Positions 27,655 through 36,748 are shown, counted from the first letter of the stretch. The stretch: 64,000 bases of DNA from Laspinema sp. D2d (GCF_025370755.1 NZ_JAMXFC010000026.1:1-64000); one strand, 5' to 3'. The notes: generated by a model from the sequence alone, not told the origin. Program-made: numbers and translations.

Positions 27655-30195
27655 GTGACGACCGATATTACCACAAAAGAAGTCCGAGCGCAGATCGAAG
27701 CAATAAAAATTAAAGTTGAACGCAACGGCCATTTGACCCCGATCGCGCAAATTGCACCCGTTGAGGTTGAAGGGACTAAAATTGAGTACGCCACCTTCCT
27801 CGGCAGCGATCGCTTCACCGAGTTAAACCCCCAAATTGGCGATACCCTCCTCCTGTGTCATGGGGGAACTGACAAAATGGCGGAAGTGGTGGGGGTCATT
27901 TCCGAAGAACGGTCTTCCGGCACTCAACCCTTTAAAATGCCCAAGCACTGCCCCGAATGCGGATCCCCTGTCATCCGGACGGCTGATGATGAAATCAGTT
28001 GTATTAACTCCTCCTGTGCGCCCATTCTTCCCTACAGCTTGCTTAATTGGGCTAGTCGCGATGCAATGGAAATTAGCGGATTGGGAGAAAAACTGGCCCA
28101 CCAACTGATCGAACATGGTTTGGTTAAATCCGTGGCCGACTTGTACGAAATCAACGCAGACCAACTGATCACCCTGGAACGGATGGGGAAAAAATCGGCA
28201 AAAAACCTGCTCAAGGCGATCGCCAAATCCAAATCCCTCCCCTGGTCCAGAGTCCTCGCCAGTTTAGGCATTCGCCAAGTCGGTCGGGCCACTGCACAAG
28301 TGCTCGCCCAAGAATTTGCCACCGTCGGAGACCTCGCCAAAGCTGAAATCGCCGAACTAGAGGCTATGGAACGGATCAGCCCCGAAACTGCCCAGTCTGT
28401 CTATTCCTGGTTCCGGATTCAGGCCAATCAAACCTTAATTGAGCGCTTATCCGCTGCCGGGTTGCAACTCCCTTCCGTGGCATTACCGCCGATCCTAGAT
28501 GTCCCCGTCGCCCCAGAAACTGCAACCCAGGAGGCACACCCCTCCCCGGCACCCCGCGACCCAGAACCCGTTGCTATGCCTGCTCCTTCTACCGCAGAAA
28601 CCCCCGCCCATGAACAGTCCCCAGGGAATGCGACTGCTCAACAATTACAAACCGCCACTGAACGTAACGCTCAATTACAATCGGATTTAGAGCAAGCGAC
28701 TCAGCATTCGGGTCAATTGCAATCGGAGTTACAGGAGATTCGGACCAACTTAGAACGGGCGGAACAACAAACAGCGCAACTTCAATCAGAACTAGAGGAA
28801 ACTCGGCAGCAGTTGGCTCAGGCAAATCAATCTGAATCCCTGGAATCGGAACTGGCGCAAAAGAGTACCCAACTCACCGAAACTCAAGAGCAAACGGCTC
28901 AATTACAGGCTCAATTACAGGAAATTCAGTCTGCGTTAGAAGCTTCTACTCGCCAAACGGAAGAGCTGAAAACTGAGTTAGGGCAAGCTCATCAACATTC
29001 AGGAGAATTAGAAGCGCAACTGAGTCAGTTACAAACTGAGTTAGCGCGATCGCAACACCATTCAGGGGAATTAGAAGCTCAACTCAATCAGTTACAAACG
29101 GAATTAGCTCAATCCCAACAAAATTCAGGGGAATTAGAAGCTCAACTGACTCAGGTACAAACGGAGTTAGCTCAATCCCAACAAAATTCAGGGGAATTGA
29201 ATTCCCAACTGAATCAGTTACAAACGGAATTAGCTCAATCCCAACACCATTCAGGGGAATTAAATTCTCAACTGACTCAGGTACAAACGGAATTAGCTCA
29301 ATCCCAACAAAATTCAGGGGAATTAAACTCTCAACTGAATCAGTTACAAACGGAGTTAGCTCAATCCCAACAGCATTCAGGGGAATTAAATTCTCAACTG
29401 AATCAGTTACAAACGGAGTTAGCTCAATCGAAACAACATTCAGGGGAAGTCGAGTCTCAACTGACTCAGGTGCGAACTGAGTTAGAACAAGCTCATCAGC
29501 AATCAGGGGAATTAAACGCTCAACTGAACCAGGTGCGATCGCAGTTAGCGCAAGTGCAACAGCATTCCGGGGAACTCGACTCTCAACTGACTCAGGTGCG
29601 AACCGAGTTAACGCAAGCGCAACAGCAATCAGGGGAATTAAACTCTCAACTGAACCAGGTGCGAACCGAGTTAACGCAATCGCAACAAGAGCGATCGCAG
29701 CTTCAATCCCACCTAGAGGAACGGGGGGAAAGATTGCAACACCTGGAAGGGGAGAAACAGGACTGGCAACACCAACTTTCTGAAACCCGGACCCAATTAC
29801 TGGGAGTGGAAGAGATGCGATCGCACCTGCAAACCGAACTCGCTCAAATTAAGGCAGAAAACGAGCGCGCACAACAACAGCGATCGGACTTACAGACTCA
29901 GCTTGCCAAATCCCACGCAGCACAGTCCCAACTCCAGGGGGATTTATCACAAACCCAAGAAAAATTACAGCGCGTCTTGCAGGATCAATCCCATGCAGAA
30001 TCCCGAGTCACCCAAGCTAACCGCGAGCGATCGGAGGCACTGTCACAATTGGAAGCTGCCAACCAACAGCGATCGCAGCTAGAATCCCAACTCGCCCTCA
30101 TGCGATCGCAAACTCCCCTCTTAAAAACCGGAGTCGTTCTAGCGTTCCTCTTCGGTTCCCTAATTGCCTGGTTCTCAGCGTTAGCCATTTACTAA
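27655..30195 (+). CDS. DNA-ligase-derived OB/zinc/HhH protein fused to a long repeat coiled coil and membrane anchor
   Basis: The 846-residue protein starts at GTG with a strong AGGAGG site. Residues about 25-95 match the OB fold of NAD-dependent DNA ligase (LNPQIGDTLLLCHGGTDKMAEVVGV). Cys99, Cys102, Cys116 and Cys121 form its zinc finger. Residues about 130-270 follow LigA helix-hairpin-helix sequence closely (ASRDAMEISGLGEKLAHQLI, LERMGKKSAKNLLKAIAKSK, ASLGIRQVGRATAQVLAQ). The adenylation domain with its KxDG lysine and the BRCT domain are absent, so it cannot ligate. A Pro/Ala-rich linker (about 275-325) leads to a coiled coil of about 490 residues including eleven 21-residue repeats, ending in a membrane helix (about 822-844). 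DNA binding at a membrane is an inference. Confidence 0.88.
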   Translation: MTTDITTKEVRAQIEAIKIKVERNGHLTPIAQIAPVEVEGTKIEYATFLGSDRFTELNPQIGDTLLLCHGGTDKMAEVVGVISEERSSGTQPFKMPKHCPECGSPVIRTADDEISCINSSCAPILPYSLLNWASRDAMEISGLGEKLAHQLIEHGLVKSVADLYEINADQLITLERMGKKSAKNLLKAIAKSKSLPWSRVLASLGIRQVGRATAQVLAQEFATVGDLAKAEIAELEAMERISPETAQSVYSWFRIQANQTLIERLSAAGLQLPSVALPPILDVPVAPETATQEAHPSPAPRDPEPVAMPAPSTAETPAHEQSPGNATAQQLQTATERNAQLQSDLEQATQHSGQLQSELQEIRTNLERAEQQTAQLQSELEETRQQLAQANQSESLESELAQKSTQLTETQEQTAQLQAQLQEIQSALEASTRQTEELKTELGQAHQHSGELEAQLSQLQTELARSQHHSGELEAQLNQLQTELAQSQQNSGELEAQLTQVQTELAQSQQNSGELNSQLNQLQTELAQSQHHSGELNSQLTQVQTELAQSQQNSGELNSQLNQLQTELAQSQQHSGELNSQLNQLQTELAQSKQHSGEVESQLTQVRTELEQAHQQSGELNAQLNQVRSQLAQVQQHSGELDSQLTQVRTELTQAQQQSGELNSQLNQVRTELTQSQQERSQLQSHLEERGERLQHLEGEKQDWQHQLSETRTQLLGVEEMRSHLQTELAQIKAENERAQQQRSDLQTQLAKSHAAQSQLQGDLSQTQEKLQRVLQDQSHAESRVTQANRERSEALSQLEAANQQRSQLESQLALMRSQTPLLKTGVVLAFLFGSLIAWFSALAIY
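28999..29691 (+). repeat. Eleven tandem 63-bp units inside the ligase-like/coiled-coil gene
   Basis: Each unit encodes 21 residues, exactly three heptads, with consensus SGELNSQLNQLQTELAQSQQH. Units 2-7 are nearly identical at DNA level; the last four drift (RTEL replaces QTEL). Weaker 21-residue units continue upstream from about 28690. Confidence 0.95.
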
Positions 30196-30235
30196 CATTG
30201 TATCTTTTTTCCATAACTCTAGGATAAATGTATAA

Positions 30236-30273
30236 ACAGAGATGTAGCACCACCGCTACATCTCTGTTTTTTT
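30236..30273 (+). terminator. Strong rho-independent terminator
   Basis: ACAGAGATGTAGC (30236-30248) pairs with GCTACATCTCTGT (30255-30267), a perfect 13-bp stem with a 6-base loop, followed by seven T residues in all. It ends the coiled-coil gene transcript. Confidence 0.93.
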
Positions 30274-30288
30274 CGCAACTTCATCCCG

Positions 30289-30424
30289 AATCCGGTTATT
30301 ATCGGTCTATAAAAACCCGCAGGCTCAAGCCTGGGACTATACTAACGAAGCCCGCTTACGCGGGCTAAAAGTCAGGGAATCCGGTTGTTATCGGGCTATA
30401 AAAACCCGCAGGCTCAAGCCTGGG
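30289..30424. repeat. Two 47-bp direct repeats with CCCGCAGGCTCAAGCCTGGG
   Basis: Copies at 30289-30335 and 30378-30424 differ at two positions. Each carries the GCAGGCTCAAGCCTGG imperfect palindrome, and the spacer holds AGCCCGCTTACGCGGGCT. Such units are commonly dispersed in cyanobacteria. Confidence 0.9.
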
Positions 30425-30609
30425 GCTTTTTATAGATATCCTCCTACCTTTAGTCCTTACTCCACACTGAAGATATTGCCTTCAGGAGGGAGGTTGAACT
30501 GGGAAATGAGCGGATTGCACCGAAAAATCAGGGTTGCAGCCACTGTTGCCCTTGATTATGTGAAAAGTGCATTGCTGCCTTGCGTAAAAATCATACTTAT
30601 AAATATTTT

Positions 30610-30651
30610 GTAACTTTAGATACGCATCCCCCTAGTTGATGCGACTAACTT
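30610..30651 (+). promoter_or_regulatory. NtcA-activated promoter of the nitrate assimilation cluster
   Basis: GTA-N8-TAC (30610-30623) is a perfect NtcA site. Exactly 22 bp downstream lies TAACTT (30646-30651), a TAN3T -10 box. This is the textbook class II NtcA promoter, activated by 2-oxoglutarate under nitrogen limitation. The leader to nirA would be about 130 bases. Confidence 0.85.
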
Positions 30652-30789
30652 ATAGGGAAATCAAGCGGAAATAAAGGAGAAAATGAATCTAAATAAAAAT
30701 AAGGTAATCAATGATACGGTTTGGACATTTTTAGAAATTTGCTAGGTTATTATTTTCATTAAGAGGCAACAGATAAAACGAGGTTCTCT

Positions 30790-32670
30790 ATGACGTTAGC
30801 CACAGAAAAGCCCACAACGAGTTTAAATAAATTTGAAAAAATCAAGGCCGAAAAAGACGGACTTGATGTAAAAAATCAGCTAGAAGATTTTGCTCAAATG
30901 GGCTGGGAGGCCATTGATGCGAGCGATCGCGACTACCGGCTCAAGTGGCTGGGGGTGTTCTTTCGCCCGGTGACGCCCGGTCAGTTCATGGTAAGGATGC
31001 GGATGCCTCATGGAGTCATGAATAGTCTGCAAATGCGGGTCCTTGCCGAGATCGTAGAGCGGTATGGAGAGGATGGAAATGCAGATATTACCACCCGACA
31101 AAATCTCCAACTGCGGGGCATCAGAATAGAAGATATTCCCGATATTTTCAACCGATTTAAAGCAGCGGGAATGACCTCGATTCAGTCGGGGATGGATAAC
31201 GTTAGAAACATTACAGGGTCTCCGGTTTCAGGGATCGACAAACATGAGTTAATCGATACTCAAGAGTTGGTCCAAAAGGTCCAAGATATGATTACCAATA
31301 CGGGAGAGGGTAACCCCGCTTTTACCAACTTACCGAGGAAATTTAACATTGCGATCGGTGGATGTCCAGACAACTCTATTCATGCCGAAATCAATGATAT
31401 TGCCTTCGTTCCGGCTTATAAAAATGGAGAAATTGGCTTTAACGTACTCGTCGGGGGCTTTTTCTCGGCGAAACGGTGTGAAGCGGCGATCCCCCTCAAT
31501 GTTTGGGTCCCCCCCAATGATGATGTAGTGGAATTATGCCGTGCTATTTTAGAAATTTACCGAGATCATGGACCGCGAGCCAATCGCCAGAAGTCTCGTT
31601 TAATGTGGCTGATCGACGAATGGGGCGTAGAGAAATTCCGGACTGAAGTCGAGCAAGAGTTCGGAAAACCACTAGCCGAAGCTGCTGAGAAAGATGAGAT
31701 TGTTTGGGAAAAACGGGATCATCTGGGCGTGTTCCCTCAGAAGCAAGCGGGCTTAAACTTTGTGGGATTCAATGTTCCCGTGGGTCGGTTGTTTGCCCCC
31801 GAGATGTTTGAGTTGGCTAGACTGGCGGAAGTCTATGGCAATGGTGAGATCCGGTTAACGGTGGAACAAAATGTCATTATTCCGAATATTCCCGATTCGC
31901 GGTTAGAAGCCTTATTGCAAGAACCGATTTTAGAGAAATTTAGAATTGATCCCGCACCCCTGACGCGATCGCTCGTTTCCTGCACCGGCGCTCAATTCTG
32001 TAACTTTGCCTTAATTGAAACCAAAAATCGCGCTTTAGCCTTAGTTCAAGAACTCGAAGCCGAATTAGAAATCCCCAAAACCGTCCGAATTCACTGGACT
32101 GGCTGTCCCAATTCCTGCGGACAACCCCAAGTCGCAGAGATTGGCTTGATGGGAACCAAAACCCGCAAAAATGGCAAAACTGTGGAAGGGGTGGACCTGT
32201 ACATGGGCGGTAAAGTGGGCAAGGATGCTCACCTAGGTAGCTGTGTTCAAAAGGGGATTCCCTGCGAGGACCTGAAACCCGTATTACGGCAGTTACTCGT
32301 CGAGCAGTTTGAGGCGAAACTGAAACCTGGAATGGCTCATGCCATTGTCGATGTACCTCCGGAATTAGAAGAGTCAACTGAACCCTCTACCGCGAAAGCA
32401 AGTCAACCGGCAATCGTCACCTTTGCCAAGTCTGGTAAAACCATTTCCTGCGATGACTCTGCCCCGATTTTAGAGATTGCTGAACGCGAGGGAATCGAAC
32501 TCGATAGCAGTTGCCGGGGTGGAACTTGCGGGACTTGCAAGCAAAAACTCCTCAGCGGAGAGGTTCGCTACGAAAATGAACCCCAGGCCCTGAGCAATGG
32601 CGATCGCCAGCAAGGATATATTTTGGCCTGTAGCGCCCATCCCATCGGTCCCGTGGAAATTGACGCCTAA
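30790..32670 (+). CDS. nirA: Ferredoxin-nitrite reductase with C-terminal [2Fe-2S] ferredoxin domain
   Basis: NirA reduces nitrite to ammonium with six electrons from ferredoxin, using siroheme and a [4Fe-4S] cluster. The cluster cysteines are in SCTGAQFC (about 398, 404) and HWTGCPNSCG (about 439, 443). The protein is 626 residues; the reductase ends near 520. A linker follows, then a plant-type ferredoxin domain with DSSCRGGTCGTCKQKLL (Cys about 575, 580, 583) and LACSA (Cys about 614). Ordinary NirA has about 510 residues; ferredoxin-tailed NirA is known from some filamentous cyanobacteria. An NtcA promoter lies upstream, and transport and nitrate reductase genes follow. Confidence 0.96.
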   Translation: MTLATEKPTTSLNKFEKIKAEKDGLDVKNQLEDFAQMGWEAIDASDRDYRLKWLGVFFRPVTPGQFMVRMRMPHGVMNSLQMRVLAEIVERYGEDGNADITTRQNLQLRGIRIEDIPDIFNRFKAAGMTSIQSGMDNVRNITGSPVSGIDKHELIDTQELVQKVQDMITNTGEGNPAFTNLPRKFNIAIGGCPDNSIHAEINDIAFVPAYKNGEIGFNVLVGGFFSAKRCEAAIPLNVWVPPNDDVVELCRAILEIYRDHGPRANRQKSRLMWLIDEWGVEKFRTEVEQEFGKPLAEAAEKDEIVWEKRDHLGVFPQKQAGLNFVGFNVPVGRLFAPEMFELARLAEVYGNGEIRLTVEQNVIIPNIPDSRLEALLQEPILEKFRIDPAPLTRSLVSCTGAQFCNFALIETKNRALALVQELEAELEIPKTVRIHWTGCPNSCGQPQVAEIGLMGTKTRKNGKTVEGVDLYMGGKVGKDAHLGSCVQKGIPCEDLKPVLRQLLVEQFEAKLKPGMAHAIVDVPPELEESTEPSTAKASQPAIVTFAKSGKTISCDDSAPILEIAEREGIELDSSCRGGTCGTCKQKLLSGEVRYENEPQALSNGDRQQGYILACSAHPIGPVEIDA

Positions 32671-32755
32671 CCGAGGCACTTGTCAAGAAATTTTGACTTA
32701 AACCCATCACGTTCTGTCAATCCGCAACTTTATCTCAACAGGAGTAAAATAATCC

Positions 32756-33433
32756 ATGTCTTCTCAAGAATTAGCCTCCAAACCGACTAACTCCGTTTCT
32801 TCTAGTCCGGGAGCAGATGAAACCCCCAAAGCCTCCAATTCCCTGGCCCTACAACTCATCTGTGCCGTAGGTGTCCTAGGGTTTTCTGGATATATGTTCA
32901 GTAGCTGGCATCAGACCCTAGTTCAACATAGTCTCGCCCAGAAAGCTCAAGCCGAAGCCCCCGTAGTGGCGGAAACCCCAGCAACAGCTCCGGTGGAGGC
33001 TCAAGTGCAACCCTCGGCGACTCAACCCGCCATGACGGCAACCCCTGCTGCGATTACCCCACAAGTCGCCCCTGCCGCCCCTGCCGCTGTCCCGATGCTC
33101 AGCGAACCCGCGCCCACCCCGGCAATTACGGACCCGGCAACCTTGACCAGCCTCAGTCAAAAACTGTACGAACAAATTGATGGCAACTGGAAGAGTTATC
33201 CGACCTTTACCAGCAATTTAGTCTATCAAGTCCAGGTGCAACAGGATGGGGCGATCGCCGGGTATGACTCACTGAATCAACCGGCTGAAGATTACCTGGG
33301 GGAAACCCCCCTGCCGGAATTAACCTCGAATACCGCGCCCCTAGCTGAAACTTCAACCGAGCCCCAGGCTAAGTTTCTAGTCTTGCTCATGCCCAGCGGG
33401 ACCTTAGAAATCAGTCCTTGGGTGGGGAACTAG
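32756..33433 (+). CDS. Single-pass membrane protein in the nitrate cluster (paralogue A)
   Basis: The 225-residue protein has one membrane helix (about 29-48: ALQLICAVGVLGFSGYMFSSW) and an Ala/Pro/Thr-rich spacer (about 65-120). Its C-terminal domain of about 95 residues starts LTSLSQKLYEQIDGNWKSYPTFTSNLVYQVQVQQDGAIAGY and ends FLVLLMPSGTLEISPWVGN. The outline resembles a TonB C-terminal domain (helix, W, beta strands, final PW), though no family can be named with confidence. AGGAG precedes the ATG. It lies 85 bp after nirA and is paralogous to the next gene. A role in nitrate/nitrite handling is inferred from context only. Confidence 0.8.
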   Translation: MSSQELASKPTNSVSSSPGADETPKASNSLALQLICAVGVLGFSGYMFSSWHQTLVQHSLAQKAQAEAPVVAETPATAPVEAQVQPSATQPAMTATPAAITPQVAPAAPAAVPMLSEPAPTPAITDPATLTSLSQKLYEQIDGNWKSYPTFTSNLVYQVQVQQDGAIAGYDSLNQPAEDYLGETPLPELTSNTAPLAETSTEPQAKFLVLLMPSGTLEISPWVGN

Positions 33434-33717
33434 AACTGAGCCGCTGAAAGCTGCACGAGGACTAAGTGGGCGATCGCAAGGCGGGGGATCATCTAGGCTG
33501 ATTCCTTCCCCTCCAGGCATCCCGGGACAACCCAGGGAAAAGACTAAAGGGTAAATCCAATTGTTCGAGATTGACCGTTTTTTAAACTCGGTTATGCTAC
33601 TTGTACCGTCAAGACTAGGGCAGTATTGATAGAGTCCAGTCGGAAACTCTATACTTGACTTTCCGAACCCATTTATCAAAAATTGCTCTCTTGGGGCAAC
33701 TACAATGAGGACTGACT

Positions 33718-34701
33718 ATGAGTTTTAACGACTTTTCTTCCGAACCCAAACGCCATATTCCAACCGATGCCATCATCGTTTTAGGCGCAACCCTTTCCGT
33801 TTTTCTCCTTGGAGGGATACTGCACCTGCTTTCTGGCGGTGCCCGTGCCCAGGAAGAACCCGCACCCGTGACCATGACTGAAGAATCAGTAGTGGTGGAA
33901 AGCGTCACCCCTCGCCCCGAGACTCAACCCTCGGTGGAAACCCAGGTGGATGAGACGCGAATCATTACCCAAGAGCCTTCCTTGACTCAGCAGCAGCCTG
34001 GGGGCGTTCAAACCCCTCCGGCTGGGATGAATAATCAGCCTTTTGTGGCAAGTCCTCCTCCCGTGGTTCAACAAACCCCGATCGTCACGGAGCAACCTGC
34101 GGTTCCTCCAACGACTCCGGCACCAATGGATCAGGCTCCTGGAGTCACAACTTCCCCCGCGCCAATGGGTGAGGCGACTACTCCGACGCTGGGTGAGGCG
34201 ACTACCCCGACCCTAGGTGAGGCGACTACCCCGACCCTGGGTGAGGCTCCCGCAGCCACGGGTGAGGCGACTACCCCGACGCTGGGTGAGACGACTACCC
34301 CAACTCTGGGTGAGACTCCCAACACGATGGGAGAATCGCCGGACATGATGGGTGAGGCTCCCGCAGCCACGGCACAACCCCAAGCGATCGCCGATCCAGT
34401 CGTGATTGAGACTTTAAGCCAGGATCTTTATACGAAACTGGATAGTAACTGGACCACTTATCCGACTTTTACTCAAGATTTAACCTATCGCGTCCAAATC
34501 AACGAAGAAGGGGAAATCGTATCATACGAGCCAGTCGATCCGATGGCTCAACAATATACCAAGGAGCTTCCACTTCCTAACTTGAGTGAGACTCCACCGG
34601 CAGGAAGCGCTACTGCGCAACCTCTGGCTAACTTCCGCGTTGTCTTTAGTCCCACTGGCGGTCTCCAGGTTAATCCCTGGCAAAATGACATTCCCCAGTA
34701 A
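33718..34701 (+). CDS. Single-pass membrane protein in the nitrate cluster (paralogue B)
   Basis: The 327-residue protein shares the architecture of the preceding gene product: a membrane helix (about 18-37, IIVLGATLSVFLLGGILHLL), a long Pro/Thr-rich linker, and a C-terminal domain starting IETLSQDLYTKLDSNWTTYPTFTQDLTYRVQINEEGEI and ending FRVVFSPTGGLQVNPWQND. The two C-terminal domains are clearly homologous (shared L.LY...D.NW..YPTFT..L.Y.VQ). The linker holds repeated GEATTPTL octapeptides (about 148-205). The linker could span the cell wall. Function unknown. Confidence 0.8.
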   Translation: MSFNDFSSEPKRHIPTDAIIVLGATLSVFLLGGILHLLSGGARAQEEPAPVTMTEESVVVESVTPRPETQPSVETQVDETRIITQEPSLTQQQPGGVQTPPAGMNNQPFVASPPPVVQQTPIVTEQPAVPPTTPAPMDQAPGVTTSPAPMGEATTPTLGEATTPTLGEATTPTLGEAPAATGEATTPTLGETTTPTLGETPNTMGESPDMMGEAPAATAQPQAIADPVVIETLSQDLYTKLDSNWTTYPTFTQDLTYRVQINEEGEIVSYEPVDPMAQQYTKELPLPNLSETPPAGSATAQPLANFRVVFSPTGGLQVNPWQNDIPQ

Positions 34702-35054
34702 CAACAACGCTTAAAGGAATGGGATAATGATGGCTGGTGAACACAAGGGTATGTGGGCTATAAATTATATAGCTACCCCTCTTCCCACCCACTCACAAGG
34801 GAGGAAGAGGGGAAACTACCAGCCAAGGATCGACAGGAAACGCAACCCCTTCACGAACGGATTTCTGGACAACTCCCCTCGGTGGGTGAATCAAACTGAG
34901 CCTCGGGTGCGATCGCATCACATCCCAACCCATCCACAACCAAGGCGGCTGATGACAAGGTGAAGTGAGCAAAAACATCGGACCTGTTGCGAATCGCTCA
35001 GTCATAAAGATTTACTAACCTTCCTAGAAAATATTTCAACCCCGTAGAGGAATC
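34702..35054. other. Intergenic region before nrtP
   Basis: No gene supported. CCCCTCTTCC and GGAAGAGGGG (about 34776-34815) can form a stem. No GTA-N8-TAC site is visible, so nrtP is probably read from the nirA promoter or an unrecognised one. Confidence 0.5.
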
Positions 35055-36587
35055 ATGCTAACAGAACTCTGGTCATTTCGCGGACGATACCGCATCCTAC
35101 ACTTAACCTGGTTTGCCTTCTTTCTCTCCTTTGTCGTCTGGTTTAACTTTGCCCCCTTTGCCACAGCGGTACAAGAATCATTAGGGTTACAAGCAGGACA
35201 AATGAGAACCCTGGCAATTTGTAACGTTGCCCTCACCGTTCCTGCCCGAATTATTATTGGTATGGTCCTAGATAAATATGGACCGCGTATTACTTATTCT
35301 TTGTTACTGATTTATGCAGCCATTCCTTGTTTAATGTTTGCCCTCGCGCAAAACTTTGGGCAGTTGGTTATCTCTCGCTTACTGTTATCCATTGTGGGTG
35401 CTGGATTCGTAATTGGTATCCGCATGGTGGCTGAGTGGTTCCCTCCGAAAGAAATCGGTTTAGCCGAAGGGATTTATGGGGGATGGGGTAACTTTGGTTC
35501 CGCTGGTGCTGCTTTTACCCTACCTACCTTGGCAACAGTGGCCGCCTTTATGTCAGCGGGTCAAATCAACTGGCGCTTTGCGATCGCCCTGACGGGAATT
35601 GTTGCTGCTGTTTACGGGGTAATCTACTTCTTTAATGTCCAAGATACCCCACCGGGTAAAGTGTATCAGCGTCCCAACCGTCACGGTGGGCTTGAAGTCA
35701 CTAGCCGTCGGGACTTCTGGTTCATGATGGCAATGAATATTCCCCTCAGTGCTATCCTCGGGTTACTCGCTTGGCGTCTCACTAAAATTGGGTTTTTAAA
35801 TACGACCCAACTCTGGATCACTTGGGTGTTCTTAGTAGGTTTGTATGCTTTCCAATCCTATAAGTGCTGGACGGTTAACAAAGAGTTAGTTTTGGGTCAA
35901 AAACGGTATCCGGCCAGCGATCGCTACGAATTTTCCCAAGTTGCCTTGTTAGAACTCACTTATCTCGTTAACTTTGGGTCAGAACTGGCGGTGGTTTCCA
36001 TGCTGCCTGCGTTCTTCGAGAATACCTTTGGACTGAGTAAAGTGCTGGCGGGGATGATTGCGGCAACATACGCCTTTATGAACTTAGCCGCCCGTCCCGG
36101 GGGTGGGTTAATTTCTGATACCCTCGGAAGTCGGAAGCTCACGATGATTGTCCTCACTGGCTGTATGGGCCTCTCCTATATGATGATGAGTGCGGTCCAA
36201 GGTAGCTGGTGGCTACCCATCGCGATTCTGCTCACGATGTTTTGTTCCTTCTTCGTCCAAGCCGGTGAAGGGTCAACCTTTGCAATGGTTCCCCTGGTCA
36301 AACGTCGGGTCACTGGACAAATTGCCGGAAATGTCGGCGCTTATGGGAACGTCGGTGCAGTAGCTTATCTCACCTTGTTTAGCCTGCTCCCTGAAGGTGA
36401 TATTGGGAACAAGATTTTTTTCCAGGTCCTAGGCGTCACCGCGATTATCGTCACCTTCCTTTGTGCCTTCTACCTGAAAGAACCTAAAGGATCGTTCTCT
36501 GCTCATCATGAGGGAGAAGAGGTCCATCCTGAGACTGCTGTAGGACAACCTGTCCCCCATTTTGTGGAAGAAGGCCGAGAAGCCTAA
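35055..36587 (+). CDS. nrtP: Nitrate/nitrite permease, major facilitator family
   Basis: The 510-residue protein has about 12 hydrophobic segments and NNP-family signatures: the N-terminal FFLSFVVWFNFAPFA, RIIIGMVLDKYGPRITYSLL, and two glycine-rich nitrate signature regions, GIYGGWGNFGSAGAAFTLP and QIAGNVGAYGNVGAVAYLTLF. It brings nitrate (and nitrite) into the cell. Many freshwater strains use the ABC transporter NrtABCD instead; here the MFS type lies between nirA and narB. AGAGGA precedes the ATG. Confidence 0.95.
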   Translation: MLTELWSFRGRYRILHLTWFAFFLSFVVWFNFAPFATAVQESLGLQAGQMRTLAICNVALTVPARIIIGMVLDKYGPRITYSLLLIYAAIPCLMFALAQNFGQLVISRLLLSIVGAGFVIGIRMVAEWFPPKEIGLAEGIYGGWGNFGSAGAAFTLPTLATVAAFMSAGQINWRFAIALTGIVAAVYGVIYFFNVQDTPPGKVYQRPNRHGGLEVTSRRDFWFMMAMNIPLSAILGLLAWRLTKIGFLNTTQLWITWVFLVGLYAFQSYKCWTVNKELVLGQKRYPASDRYEFSQVALLELTYLVNFGSELAVVSMLPAFFENTFGLSKVLAGMIAATYAFMNLAARPGGGLISDTLGSRKLTMIVLTGCMGLSYMMMSAVQGSWWLPIAILLTMFCSFFVQAGEGSTFAMVPLVKRRVTGQIAGNVGAYGNVGAVAYLTLFSLLPEGDIGNKIFFQVLGVTAIIVTFLCAFYLKEPKGSFSAHHEGEEVHPETAVGQPVPHFVEEGREA

Positions 36588-36748
36588 AATCCCTTGCAGG
36601 AGCGATCGCCGTCGGTGCGATCGCCCCTCTCCCCCGTTAATCTCTGATAATTGCTTACACTTAATTCTTACTAACCGGACCCTAACCTGTCCTTTCTGAT
36701 ACTCTAAACTCTAAAAAACTTTAGACTTTACAAGCTAACTAAACTTTT

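Noticed and set aside
28999-29691. Possible CRISPR-like 63-bp array
   Set aside because: The units are in frame within a gene and encode perfect heptad repeats.
34130-34370. Minus-strand ORF rich in VGVVASP repeats
   Set aside because: It is the antisense shadow of the GEATTPTL repeats in the membrane protein gene.
34727-34963. 78-residue ORF before nrtP
   Set aside because: Composition is erratic, it runs through an inverted repeat, and it has no recognisable domain.
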